From Hyphomicrobiales bacterium (GTDB lineage: Bacteria > Pseudomonadota > Alphaproteobacteria > Rhizobiales > Xanthobacteraceae): 64,000 nucleotides of DNA. Numbering within the stretch: position 1 is the first letter of the stretch; each line of letters begins with the position of its first letter. The stretch is from NCBI GenBank assembly GCA_016713235.1, contig JADJPN010000001.1, positions 434,001-498,000 on the forward strand. The letters run 5' to 3'. A model generated the notes under the pieces. The model saw only the letters and a list, made by a program, of their open reading frames with translations, did not search any database and was not told the DNA's origin. Below, piece after piece: positions 45,575 through 54,529 of the stretch. The position numbers and the translations under genes are program-made.

Positions 45575-47121
45575 TCACGGCCGCATCGCCGTCGCGCGGA
45601 AGCCCGGTTTTCTGAGTTTCGCGGAAAGATTCGCGAACTCGCAGAGCAAGGGCGCGTGTTGCGCGGGTCGATGATTTCTTCGGCCATGAAGGTTTCGGCG
45701 GTGCGGAACGGCGAGCGGTAGCGGTTCAAGCGCTCTTCGATCTCGGAAAGCAGCTGTTTCGGATCTGACGAAGCTTCGAGATCCGAACGATACGCCGCTT
45801 CGATGCCACCCTCGATCGGGAGCGAACCCCAGTCGCCCGAAGGCCAGGCATACCGGTAGTGCAGCCGCGTGTGGTTCATGTGTCCCGCACCGGCGACGCC
45901 GAAGCTCTTTCGGACCATGATCGAGCATTGCGGCACTTCGCTTTGATACATCGCAGCCAACGCCTTCGCGCCGGAACGAATGGTCCCGGCCTTCTCGGCG
46001 TCCGGCCCAATGATGAACCCGGGCACATCGACGAAGTTCACGATGGGCAAATGGAAGGTGTTGGCAAGATCGATAAAGCGCTCCGCTTTTCGCGCGGCGT
46101 CCGCGGTCCAGGCTCCGCCATAGAAAAATGGGTCGCTGGCCATAACCGCCACCGGCCAACCGTCGAGCCGCGCCAGCGCGGTAATGACCGGCCCGCCGAA
46201 CTTGCGCGACATCTCGAACAGCGAATCCTTGTCCACGATTGCGTTCAGAACTTTCCGCATGTCGTAGACCTTGCGGCGATCGCGCGGCACCGCGGACAGC
46301 AATAGCTCTTCCTTGCGGGCGGGATCGTCACTTGGCACCACGCGTTCGGACAGCTCATCGACCGACGACGGCAGATAGGAGAGAAATTTCCGGGCTCGCG
46401 TGAATGCCTCGTCTTCGCTCGCTACGACATCGTCGACCGCGCCGGCTTTGGCGTGAATAGCAGCGCCACCGAGTTCTTCCTTTGTCATCGTAATGCCGGT
46501 GCGTGCGACTACCGGCGGGCCCGCGATGAACATTTGCGAAATGCCCTGTACCATCACCGAGTAGTGGCTCGACACGAGACGCGCCGCGCCGAGCCCCGCG
46601 ACCGAGCCCAGACCCAAAGACACCACCGGAACGGTGCCGAGATTCTTCACGACCCAATCCCAGCCCGGATTATGCGCAAGATATGTATAGCCGAGCACCT
46701 CGATCGTCTTGACCGAGCCGCCGCCGCCCGTGCCATCGATAAGGCGCACGATTGGCAGACGAAGTTCATGCGCCATCTGCTCGGCATGGACCTGCTTTTG
46801 CATGATTGCGGCATCGCCCGCTCCGCCGCGCACGGTGAAGTCGTCGCCGCCAACCACGACCGCGCGCGCATCGATCTTGCCGCGTCCAAGCACGAAGTTC
46901 GCCGGCTGAAAGTCGAGAAGTTCGCCTTTCTCGTTGTATCTTCCCTTGCCGGCGATGGCGCCGACTTCGTGAAAACTGCCCTTGTCGAGCAGCCGCTCGA
47001 TACGCTCGCGCACGGTTAGCTTTCCGGCATCGCGATGGCGTTTCACCTTTTCCTCGCCGCCCATTTTCATGGCGAGTTCTTCGCGGCGGCGAAGCTCTTC
47101 GAGTTCTTTTTCCCAGCTCAT
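45575..47121 (-). CDS. Acyl-CoA carboxylase carboxyltransferase subunit, frameshifted at its C-terminus
   Basis: About 515 residues after correction; PccB/MccB-type biotin-dependent carboxyltransferase with two crotonase-like halves. N-terminal half: KLTVRERIERLLDKGSF, GGGGSVKTIEVLG. C-terminal half: DGWPVAVMASDPFFYGGAW, VNFVDVPGFIIGPDAEKAG. The frame breaks near the GGG at 45660-45662; one added base changes NTRPCSASS to NTRPLLCEFANLSAKLRKPG with stop at 45575-45577. The exact acyl-CoA is not evident. A small biotin carrier lies divergently at 47204; no biotin carboxylase is seen nearby. Confidence 0.83.
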
Positions 47122-47203
47122 TTTCTTTTCCGTCGCGGCTTCACAGAAATGGCGCGTCGCAAGAATGCTGCAAGCCTACTTCATCCGCCACGGGAAATCT
47201 AAA

Positions 47204-47406
47204 ATGGCCGAATTCGAAGTTCGCTCGGATATCGCCGGCATGGTGCGGAGCATCGAAGTGTCCGTCGGCGGCAGGATCGAGCGTGGCGGCGCGCGGCTCA
47301 TCCTGGAGGCGATGAAGATGGAAGCTCCCCGGGCTCGTTCCGCAGGGCGGGAAAGTGAAAACGCTGCTCGTGGAAGAAGGCGCGGTCTATCGCGCCAGCT
47401 TGCTAA
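47204..47406 (+). pseudogene. Small biotin carboxyl carrier protein, two one-base insertions
   Basis: From ATG 47204 the sequence reads MAEFEVRSDIAGMVRSIEVSV and reaches the biotinylation motif EAMKME, with the target Lys. The frame then breaks at CCCCGGG (47327-47333). It resumes as LVPQGGKVKTLLVEEGAV and breaks again near 47383-47391. Removing one base at each place gives exactly 67 codons ending at TAA 47404-47406, the size of stand-alone 66-residue biotinyl domains. Its stop overlaps the livF stop on the other strand. It may be functional with sequence errors or truly decayed. It is divergent from the carboxyltransferase gene. Confidence 0.65.
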
Positions 47407-48116
47407 TGTGCGACGCCGAGATAAGCCTGCCGCACGCCGTCGTCATGCAGCAACTTCTCGCCTGTGCCGGAGAGCACGATGCGGCCGTTTTCGATCACGT
47501 ATCCACGGTCGGCGAGCTTCAGGGACATCGCGACATTCTGTTCGACGAGCAGCACCGTGAGCCCAGTCTCACGCAAATTGCGGATGGTCTGAAAAAGCTC
47601 CTGCACCAGCGCCGGCGCGAGACCGAGCGAAGGCTCGTCGAACATAATGAGTTCGGGCTGGCCCATCAGGCAGCGGCCGATCGCAAGCATCTGCTGCTCG
47701 CCGCCAGACATCGTGCCCGCGAACTGCTCGCGGCGCTCGGCAAGCCGCGGAAACAGCGAATAAACGCGCTCGATCTCGGAGTTCATTTTTGCGCGAGCGC
47801 GCGACAACAGCGCGCCCATCTCCAAATTTTCCTGCACGGTGAGCGACGGGAAAATCTGACGGCCCTCGGCGACCTGGCCAATGCCGAGATTGCAGACGAC
47901 GTAGCTCGGCTTACCGGTGATGTCTTCGCCCTTGAAGCGGATCTTGCCGCCGCGTGGGCGCTCGATGCCGGCAATCGTGCGAATGAGTGAAGATTTGCCG
48001 GCGCCGTTCGCGCCGACGATGGCGACAAGTTCGCCCTTGCCTACTTCGAGCGAAACGCCGTCCAGCGCTTGCGCGTCGCCGTAGTAAAGATCGAGGTTTT
48101 CTACCTGGAGGATCAC
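47403..48116 (-). CDS. livF: Branched-chain-type ABC transporter ATPase LivF, system 1
   Basis: A 237-residue ABC ATPase. Walker A GANGAGKSS, signature MSGGEQQML, Walker B LIMFDEPSLGLAP and switch His region are present. The start is GTG 48116, in a GTGA overlap with the livG stop, with GAGGAAG inside livG as ribosome site. It is the last gene of a minus-strand five-gene transporter (binding protein, livH, livM, livG, livF). Confidence 0.92.
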   Translation of the reverse strand: MILQVENLDLYYGDAQALDGVSLEVGKGELVAIVGANGAGKSSLIRTIAGIERPRGGKIRFKGEDITGKPSYVVCNLGIGQVAEGRQIFPSLTVQENLEMGALLSRARAKMNSEIERVYSLFPRLAERREQFAGTMSGGEQQMLAIGRCLMGQPELIMFDEPSLGLAPALVQELFQTIRNLRETGLTVLLVEQNVAMSLKLADRGYVIENGRIVLSGTGEKLLHDDGVRQAYLGVAH

Positions 48117-48832
48117 AGCGCTTCCTCCCCGAGGTAACACTCGAGCACTTTGGGATCTTTCGCGATCTGGTCCGGCGCGCCGCGCGAAATCAGTTCGCCG
48201 TGATGAAGCACGACTATATCGCCCGCAAGCGCCATTACAGCGCGCATGACGTGCTCAATCAGCAAGATCGTGAGACCCTGCTTATTGAGGTCGAGCAGCA
48301 CCCGCACCATCTGGTCGACTTCGGTCGGCCGCAGACCCGCCATCACTTCGTCAAGCAGAAGAATCGTCGGTTGCGTCGCGAGTGCGCGCGCCACTTCCAG
48401 GCGCTTGCGGTCGGGCAGCGTCAGCGTGGACGCAGCCTGCATGCGCTTTGGTGCAAGTCCGAGCGTCTCTAGCACTTCGTCCGCGATCCGGCGCGCTTCG
48501 GTGACGGACGATGCGGCGTTCAGTGCACCAACCACGACGTTATCGAGCACGCTCAAGCCGGCGAAGGGCTTGACGATCTGAAAGGTACGGCCAACACCTG
48601 CGCGGCAAACTTCATCGGGACGCCTGCCGTCGATGCGTGCGCCGTTCAGCGTGACCGATCCGGCGTCGGGCTTATAAACACCCGCGATCATATTGAAGCA
48701 TGTAGTCTTGCCGGCGCCGTTCGGGCCAATCAGGCCCACGATCTTTCCTTGCGGCACTGCGAAGGTGACGTTCTGCACGGCCTTCAGACCGCTGAAGCTT
48801 TTCGAAATGCCGCTGACTTCGAGGAGCGCCAT
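48113..48832 (-). CDS. livG: Branched-chain-type ABC transporter ATPase LivG, system 1
   Basis: A 239-residue ABC ATPase of the LivG type. Walker A GPNGAGKTT and Walker B ILLLDEVMAGLRP are present; the signature region reads LTLPDRKRLE instead of the usual LSYGxQR, a feature of a subset of these proteins. It starts 2 bases after the restored livM stop. Confidence 0.9.
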   Translation of the reverse strand: MALLEVSGISKSFSGLKAVQNVTFAVPQGKIVGLIGPNGAGKTTCFNMIAGVYKPDAGSVTLNGARIDGRRPDEVCRAGVGRTFQIVKPFAGLSVLDNVVVGALNAASSVTEARRIADEVLETLGLAPKRMQAASTLTLPDRKRLEVARALATQPTILLLDEVMAGLRPTEVDQMVRVLLDLNKQGLTILLIEHVMRAVMALAGDIVVLHHGELISRGAPDQIAKDPKVLECYLGEEAL

Positions 48833-48834
48833 GG

Positions 48835-49847
48835 TCAGCTCTCCTTTCCGTCAGCGTCGCGATCAAGGCCGAGTTTTTCTTCAAGGGCGGCCACACGCCA
48901 TCCGGCAAGAACATAACGACCAACAGCAAGCAGATACCGTAGAAAACCTGCTTCACGCCCGGCAGGTCGACGCCGAGACGCAGCATGATTTCGCGCAACG
49001 ACTCTGCGAGACCGGTGAGCAGGAACGCGCCTACGATTGGGCCGAACAGCGTACCGACGCCGCCGATGATCGGTCCAAGAATGAGTTCGATCGAACGCGA
49101 AATATGAAACACCTGCTCGGGAAACAGGTTGTTATAGAAAAAAGCGAAGATCACGCCGCCGAGCGAAGTAAGCGCCGCCGAAAGCACGACCGCATACATC
49201 TTGTAGCGGAAGATATTGATGCCGAGCGCTTCGGCTGCTTCAGGACTTTCGCGGATCGCAAGCCAATAATAGCCTGCGCGCGAACGTAGCAGCAGATGAC
49301 ATAAGATGAATGCGCCGACGGTCATCGCCAGCAGGATGTAATAGAACATTTTCTGGCTACCGCGCAGATTGAAGAAGTCGTTCTGCGTGTAGTTCGCGAC
49401 CGGCAGGAAGAAACCGCCAGAACCACCGACCCAGGTAAAGTGATCGAAGCCGATACGCGCGAATTCAGCGAAAGCGATTGTAAGGATCGCGAAGTAAACG
49501 CCGGAAACGCCGAAGCGAAACGCCAGAAAGCCGATGACCGCGCCGACTGCACCCGAGATTGCGAGCGCAGGAAACAATCCAATCCACGGGCTGATACCGA
49601 ACTTCACGTAGAGCGCTGCAGTCACATAGGCGCCAAGGCCGATATAGAGTGCGTGGCCGAGAGAAAGCTGGCCCGCGAAACCCATCATGATGTTCCAGCA
49701 CTGGCCGGCGTAAGCAAAGTAGAGAATCGTGACCAGCACGACGAGCACGTAATCGTTCGCAACCATCGGTGCGAGCAGAAGTGCCGCAAAAAACAGCGCA
49801 AGCAGAATAAGCGCGGAGCGTGAAACGCCGTCGAAAAGAAGTTTCAT
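48835..49847 (-). CDS. livM: Branched-chain-type ABC permease LivM, system 1, frameshifted at the C-terminus
   Basis: About 337 residues after correction, with eight to ten membrane segments and the motif GFAGQLSLGHALYIGLGAY. Near the end the frame is lost in a run of five A on the coding strand (48874-48878 as T on plus). One added A gives WPPLKKKLGLDRDADGKES and a stop at 48835-48837, two bases before livG. Without it the frame runs far into livG. ATG 49847 overlaps the livH stop. Confidence 0.88.
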
Positions 49848-50716
49848 GCCGTTTTGCGCCCCATGATGCCCTGCGGCCGGAACGGGAGAACAAGTACGAG
49901 GATCGCAAACGAGAACATGGTCTTCGCTGACGGCGTGAAGAAAAAGCCGCCTAACGCTTCGGTGAGACCGATCAAGACGCCGCCGACAATCGCGCCGGGC
50001 ATCGAGCCGAGCCCGCCGGTAATCACGATCACGAAAGCCAGCAGCGTGTAGGCCGGGCCGATCGCGGGCGTCACATCGGTCACGATCATCAGCATGGTTC
50101 CGGCGGCGCCCACGCACGCCGCACCAATGCCGAAGGTGAGCGAATAGAGACGCTTCACATCGAGGCCGACCACGAGTGCGCCGTTATAATTGTCGGCGCA
50201 AGCGCGGATCGCCTTACCCGTCAGCGTAAGCCGGAAAAAAGAGAAGAGCGCGACAGCCACGATCAATGCTGCGATTGCCGCATAGACCTTGCCGGCATCT
50301 ATGATGACGCCGCCGAGATCGAAACTATCGAAAGAGTAGGAAGTGGTGATGCCTTGCGAGTCAGGACCGAAAATCAAAAGCAGGCCGTTCACCATGACGA
50401 TCGCGACTGCGACCAGAAGCATAAACTGACTGTGCTCGGGCCGATTGATGAAAGGGTTGATGATCGCGCGCTGCATCAGATAGCCGAGCGCGAATAAAAC
50501 CGCCGAAACCGGCACCAGCATGATGAACGGATCGAGCCCGAGCGCGGAGAAAAATACGATCACGAGATACATCGCGATCGTCATCATCTCGCCGTGCGCG
50601 AAGTTCACGACGCGCACGACACCGAAAATCACCGACAGGCCGAGCGCCATCAGCCCGTAAACGAGGCCTGTCAGCACACCGCTGATTGCGATTTTCAGAA
50701 CGACTTCGGTGGTCAC
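49844..50716 (-). CDS. livH: Branched-chain-type ABC permease LivH, system 1
   Basis: A 290-residue membrane protein with about eight segments and the motif VNFAHGEMMTIAMYL, then GGLGSMPGAIVGGVLIGL. The start is GTG 50716 with GGGGTG upstream. It follows the binding-protein gene by 68 bases and overlaps livM by four. Confidence 0.92.
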   Translation of the reverse strand: MTTEVVLKIAISGVLTGLVYGLMALGLSVIFGVVRVVNFAHGEMMTIAMYLVIVFFSALGLDPFIMLVPVSAVLFALGYLMQRAIINPFINRPEHSQFMLLVAVAIVMVNGLLLIFGPDSQGITTSYSFDSFDLGGVIIDAGKVYAAIAALIVAVALFSFFRLTLTGKAIRACADNYNGALVVGLDVKRLYSLTFGIGAACVGAAGTMLMIVTDVTPAIGPAYTLLAFVIVITGGLGSMPGAIVGGVLIGLTEALGGFFFTPSAKTMFSFAILVLVLPFRPQGIMGRKTA

Positions 50717-50784
50717 CGTATCACCCCGTACAGCATCACTCCGGCCGCCTTCGCGGCCGGAGTGATTCGTGGATCAAACGCAGC

Positions 50785-52017
50785 TCAGCGCTTGTCGTAA
50801 GGCTTCATCGGATGTTCGGGCTTGGCGTTCGATGCCGTAGCCGGCGCAATCGTGACGAGTTTCCCGCCGCGATTCTGGAATGCCGAGTTACGGAGGCCTT
50901 CGTTCTGGCCTTTGGCGTCGAACTGAATGCCGGGACCATGCGAGACGTTATCCTTGATGTTGGTCGCACGGATTGCATCGGCAAGCGCCTTCGGATCGGC
51001 GGAACCCGCACGCTTGTAGGCGTCGGCTGCGACGAGCAGCGCCTCGAAGGTATAAACATGGTTCGTATTCATGTTGATACCAGGATGCGCTTTCGCGAGT
51101 GCGGCATCGAGCGCTTTCGCGAGCTTCTTGTTCGGGTCGTACCAGGGCGCGAAGTGCATCGGCCCGTCGCTCAGTTTGCCGAGCGTCTTGATATATTGGT
51201 CCTCATACCAGCCCGGCCCCATCGAAAGGATCGCCTTCGGCGACCAGCGCTGCTTGACGAGTTCGCGCGTAATCAGGATCGCGTCATTGAGACGGCTGAC
51301 CATGACCAGCGCTTCGGCGTTGGTCGCCTTTGCCTTCGCAACTTCAACCGACAGATCGCGTGCGGTGCCGTCATAGGAAATCGTTTCGACGACTTTGTAC
51401 GGCGTTGCCGGGAACTTACCCATCACGCCGGTAAAGCCCTTCTGCATCGCAGTGCCAAAGGTGTCGTTGACATGCATGAAGACCGCGGTCTTCGGCGCGT
51501 TGCCGGTCGTCTTGAAGATTTCGATCTGGTTCTCGAAAGCGTCTGCGAGAATGCGGCCCGCAGTCGGGAAATTGCGGAATACGAACTTGTAGCCCTGCTC
51601 CGTGATTGGCGGCGCAGCCGCGATGTTGATCACGTAAGGAATACCGCGCTGCTCGGCGACCTGCGCAATCGCAGTTGATTGGCCGGAGTCGAATGCGCCG
51701 ACGAGCAACTGTGCGCCATCGCTGATGAGGCGCTCGGCACGCGCGCGTGCAACTTCGACGTTGGTTTCGGTGTCGCCGTTCATGATCTGCAACGCCGGCA
51801 GCTTCAAGTCCTTAAGGAGGCCGGCGGTGACGTCGACACCACGCTGGCAGTCCTGGCCGATGCCGGCCTGTGCGCCTGAACGCGGCAACAGCACGCCGAC
51901 TTTCAGCGGCGCACCTTGCGCGGAAATGATGTTGAACGGTGCGGTGCCGGCGACGATACCGGCGGCACCGATGCCAGCCGTGAATGTGCGGCGCGAAATA
52001 CGCGACTTCGAAGCCAT
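50785..52017 (-). CDS. Periplasmic amino-acid/aromatic-acid binding protein, system 1
   Basis: A 410-residue LivK-type (type I fold) binding protein. ATG 52017 has GGAGGAACTAC upstream. The N-terminus has a twin-arginine signal (SRISRRTFTAGIG) with cleavage near ISAQGAP. The mature protein starts LKVGVLLPRSGAQAGIG. In this locus, next to box genes, an aromatic acid is as likely a ligand as an amino acid. Confidence 0.88.
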   Translation of the reverse strand: MASKSRISRRTFTAGIGAAGIVAGTAPFNIISAQGAPLKVGVLLPRSGAQAGIGQDCQRGVDVTAGLLKDLKLPALQIMNGDTETNVEVARARAERLISDGAQLLVGAFDSGQSTAIAQVAEQRGIPYVINIAAAPPITEQGYKFVFRNFPTAGRILADAFENQIEIFKTTGNAPKTAVFMHVNDTFGTAMQKGFTGVMGKFPATPYKVVETISYDGTARDLSVEVAKAKATNAEALVMVSRLNDAILITRELVKQRWSPKAILSMGPGWYEDQYIKTLGKLSDGPMHFAPWYDPNKKLAKALDAALAKAHPGINMNTNHVYTFEALLVAADAYKRAGSADPKALADAIRATNIKDNVSHGPGIQFDAKGQNEGLRNSAFQNRGGKLVTIAPATASNAKPEHPMKPYDKR

Positions 52018-52384
52018 TGTAGTTCCTCCCCTGGATTTCGTTATTCTTGTTGTCAGTTTGCCCCGCTGCGGAGGCAATTGTCGATCATTATATCATATTA
52101 CAATCGCGCGGCATCCTGAAAAGCGCCGCCGATGTCGTTATGAATTATAATACATTGAGGCAAACCGAGTGCAATCTTGCAGCGCACAGTAGCCGGATCG
52201 CGATTGGTCTCTTCTCTCGCGAGCCCGCCTTTTTCGAAGGTCTCCAGAAACATGCTTGCCGCCTCAGCCCTGCGCATTCATACTTGAAGTCAACTGGGAT
52301 CGAAGAAACGGGACGGCGCAGCGGTGCTCCAGGACGGACGCACAGGGCCAAACTCGCGGCGATTGCCAGACAGGGAGGAAGTAC
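52018..52384. promoter_or_regulatory. Divergent promoter region of the two ABC transporters
   Basis: A 367-base, A/T-rich gap between two divergent binding-protein genes. Perfect TATAAT hexamers occur on the minus strand (52087-52092) and on the plus strand (52146-52151), 54 bases apart, each facing its own gene, but I see no good -35 partner. The part nearer 52385 contains a GGGAGGAAG ribosome site. No gene is recognised inside. Confidence 0.4.
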
Positions 52385-53581
52385 ATGCACAATAAATCAC
52401 GAATTTCTCGCCGCGATGCGCTCAAGATGGCGGGCGTCGGCGCTGCCGTGGCCGCGTTTCCGTTCGCCCGGCCTGCGATTTCGCAGGGTGCACCGCTCCG
52501 CGTCGGTCTCTTGCTGCCCTATAGCGGCACCTTTGCCGCACTCGGTACCGCAATCACCAACGCGATGGATCTCTATGTAAAGCAGCAGGGCGGCAAGCTC
52601 GCCGGCCGCACCATCGAATGGATCAAGGTCGACGACGAATCCGCACCGTCGAAGGCAACCGAACTGACCAACAAGCTCGTCGAAGGCGAGAAGGTCGATG
52701 TGCTGATCGGCACCGTTCACTCCGGTGTCGCGATGGCCATGGCGAAGATCGCCCGCGAAGCCGGTATTCCGACGCTGATTCCGAACGCCGGCGCGAACGT
52801 GCTTACCCGCGCGCAGTGCGCAAAGAACATTTTCCGCACTTCATTCGGCAACAGCCAACCCGGCGTCGCGGCCGGCGAAGCCATGATCAAGGCCGGCATC
52901 AAGACGGCCGTCACCTACACCTGGGGTTACGCGGCGGGCGAAGAGTCGGTCGATGGCTTCAAGCAAAGCTTCCTCAAGGGCGGCGGCAAGATCATCAAGG
53001 AACTGCGCCTGCCGTTCCCGAACGTCGAATTCCAGGCCGGCCTTGCCGAAATCGCTTCGCTCAAACCGGAAGGCGTGTACTCGTTCTTCGCGGGCGGCGG
53101 CGCACTGAAATACATGCAGGACTATGCCGCTGCCGGCCTGAAGAGCTCGATCCCGCTCTGGGGTCCGGGCTTCCTCACCGATGGCGTCGAGAAGGCGGCT
53201 GGCGCAGCAGGCGAAGGCGTCAAGACTGCCTCGCACTACGTCGAGTCGCTCGATAACGCAGAGAACAAGAAGTTCCGCGCGGACTATAACGCGGCCTTCA
53301 AGATGTTCCCGGACGTTTACGCGGTGCAGGGCTGGGATACGACGCACCTGCTCGACATCGGCCTCAAAGCCGCGGGCGGGGACGTCAAGAAACAGGACGC
53401 CCTCTTCAAGGCAATGCGCGAAGCGAAGTTCAATAGCCCTCGCGGACCGTTCCGTCTCTCCGCCGCGCAGAATCCGATTCACAACTTCTATCTGCGCGAA
53501 CTCAAGGGCGGTCAGAACGTGTTCCTGGGTGTTGCGGCAACGGACGTCTCCGATCCGACCACCGGCTGCAGCCTCGCCTAA
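52385..53581 (+). CDS. Periplasmic amino-acid/aromatic-acid binding protein, system 2
   Basis: A 398-residue type I binding protein. GGGAGGAAG precedes ATG 52385. It has a twin-arginine signal (SRISRRDALKMAG) and a mature start LRVGLLLPYSGTFAALG. It differs clearly from the system 1 protein although both have the same signal motif. It is the first gene of the plus-strand transporter set. Confidence 0.88.
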   Translation: MHNKSRISRRDALKMAGVGAAVAAFPFARPAISQGAPLRVGLLLPYSGTFAALGTAITNAMDLYVKQQGGKLAGRTIEWIKVDDESAPSKATELTNKLVEGEKVDVLIGTVHSGVAMAMAKIAREAGIPTLIPNAGANVLTRAQCAKNIFRTSFGNSQPGVAAGEAMIKAGIKTAVTYTWGYAAGEESVDGFKQSFLKGGGKIIKELRLPFPNVEFQAGLAEIASLKPEGVYSFFAGGGALKYMQDYAAAGLKSSIPLWGPGFLTDGVEKAAGAAGEGVKTASHYVESLDNAENKKFRADYNAAFKMFPDVYAVQGWDTTHLLDIGLKAAGGDVKKQDALFKAMREAKFNSPRGPFRLSAAQNPIHNFYLRELKGGQNVFLGVAATDVSDPTTGCSLA

Positions 53582-53601
53582 ATAGTTTTACGAATTGAAG
53601 T

Positions 53602-53632
53602 AAGCGGGGGCGAAAGCCCCCGCTTGTGCTTA
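53602..53632 (+). terminator. Stem-loop between binding protein and permease, system 2
   Basis: A 10-bp stem (53602-53611 with 53616-53625) with a GAAA loop is followed by TGTGCTT, a poor T run. It is probably an intra-operon attenuator or mRNA-stabilising hairpin that favours binding-protein expression. Confidence 0.6.
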
Positions 53633-53664
53633 AAGCAGGAGTAGGCGCCGGGGGACGCCGCGAA

Positions 53665-54528
53665 ATGGATCTCGTATTCATTCAATTGCTGAACGGTGTG
53701 CAGTATGGGCTGCTGATTTTTCTCGCAGCGTCCGGCCTCACGCTCATATTCGGCATCATGGGCGTGATCAATCTTTCCCACGGCTCGTTCTATATGCTGG
53801 GGGCCTATGGCGCGCTGACGCTGACGGCGTTCACCGGCGACATTTTCCTCGCGCTCCTGATCGGCGTGCCGCTCGCTTTCGTATTCGGCATCGTCATCGA
53901 ATGGCTGTTCATCCGTCATCTTTATGACCGCGACCACCTGCAACAGGTGCTGCTCACCTTCGCGCTCATTCTGATTTTTAACGAAGCGCAGAAACTCCTG
54001 TGGGGCAGCTATCCGCACAGCGTGCCGATACCAAGCTACCTGCAAGGCGGCGTCAAAATTTCCGCGCTCCTGACCTATCCCTATTATCGGATTGCGGTCG
54101 CCGCTTTCTGCGTCGCGCTTGCGCTGCTCATGGTATTCGTCATTCAGAAAACCCGCGTCGGCCGCATCATCCGCGCGGGCGAATCCAATCGCGAAATGGT
54201 CGAAGCGCTTGGCATCGATTCGCGTCTCCTGTTTCGTTTCGTGTTTGCCGCAGGTGTTGCCCTCGCCGCCACTGCCGGGATCGTCGCCGCCCCGCTCGAA
54301 AGCGTTTACCCAGGTATCGGTGAGCCGATACTGATCATTTCTTTTGTCGTGGTCGTGATCGGCGGCATCGGCTCGGTCAAAGGCGCCTTCATCGGCGCGA
54401 TCCTGATTGGCGTCGCCGACGCGCTCGGCAAAGTTTACTTCCCCGCGTTCTCTTCAAGCGTAGTTTATGCGCTGATGGCCGCGGTCCTGATCGCGCGGCC
54501 CGGCGGCCTGTTCGGACGGGCGGCCTGA
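53665..54528 (+). CDS. livH: Branched-chain-type ABC permease LivH, system 2
   Basis: A 287-residue permease with motif INLSHGSFYMLGAYGAL and C-terminal GGIGSVKGAFIGAILIGVADA. ATG 53665 is chosen over an upstream in-frame start because homology begins at MDLVFIQLLNG. The next gene follows after one base. Confidence 0.9.
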   Translation: MDLVFIQLLNGVQYGLLIFLAASGLTLIFGIMGVINLSHGSFYMLGAYGALTLTAFTGDIFLALLIGVPLAFVFGIVIEWLFIRHLYDRDHLQQVLLTFALILIFNEAQKLLWGSYPHSVPIPSYLQGGVKISALLTYPYYRIAVAAFCVALALLMVFVIQKTRVGRIIRAGESNREMVEALGIDSRLLFRFVFAAGVALAATAGIVAAPLESVYPGIGEPILIISFVVVVIGGIGSVKGAFIGAILIGVADALGKVYFPAFSSSVVYALMAAVLIARPGGLFGRAA

Positions 54529-54529
54529 C

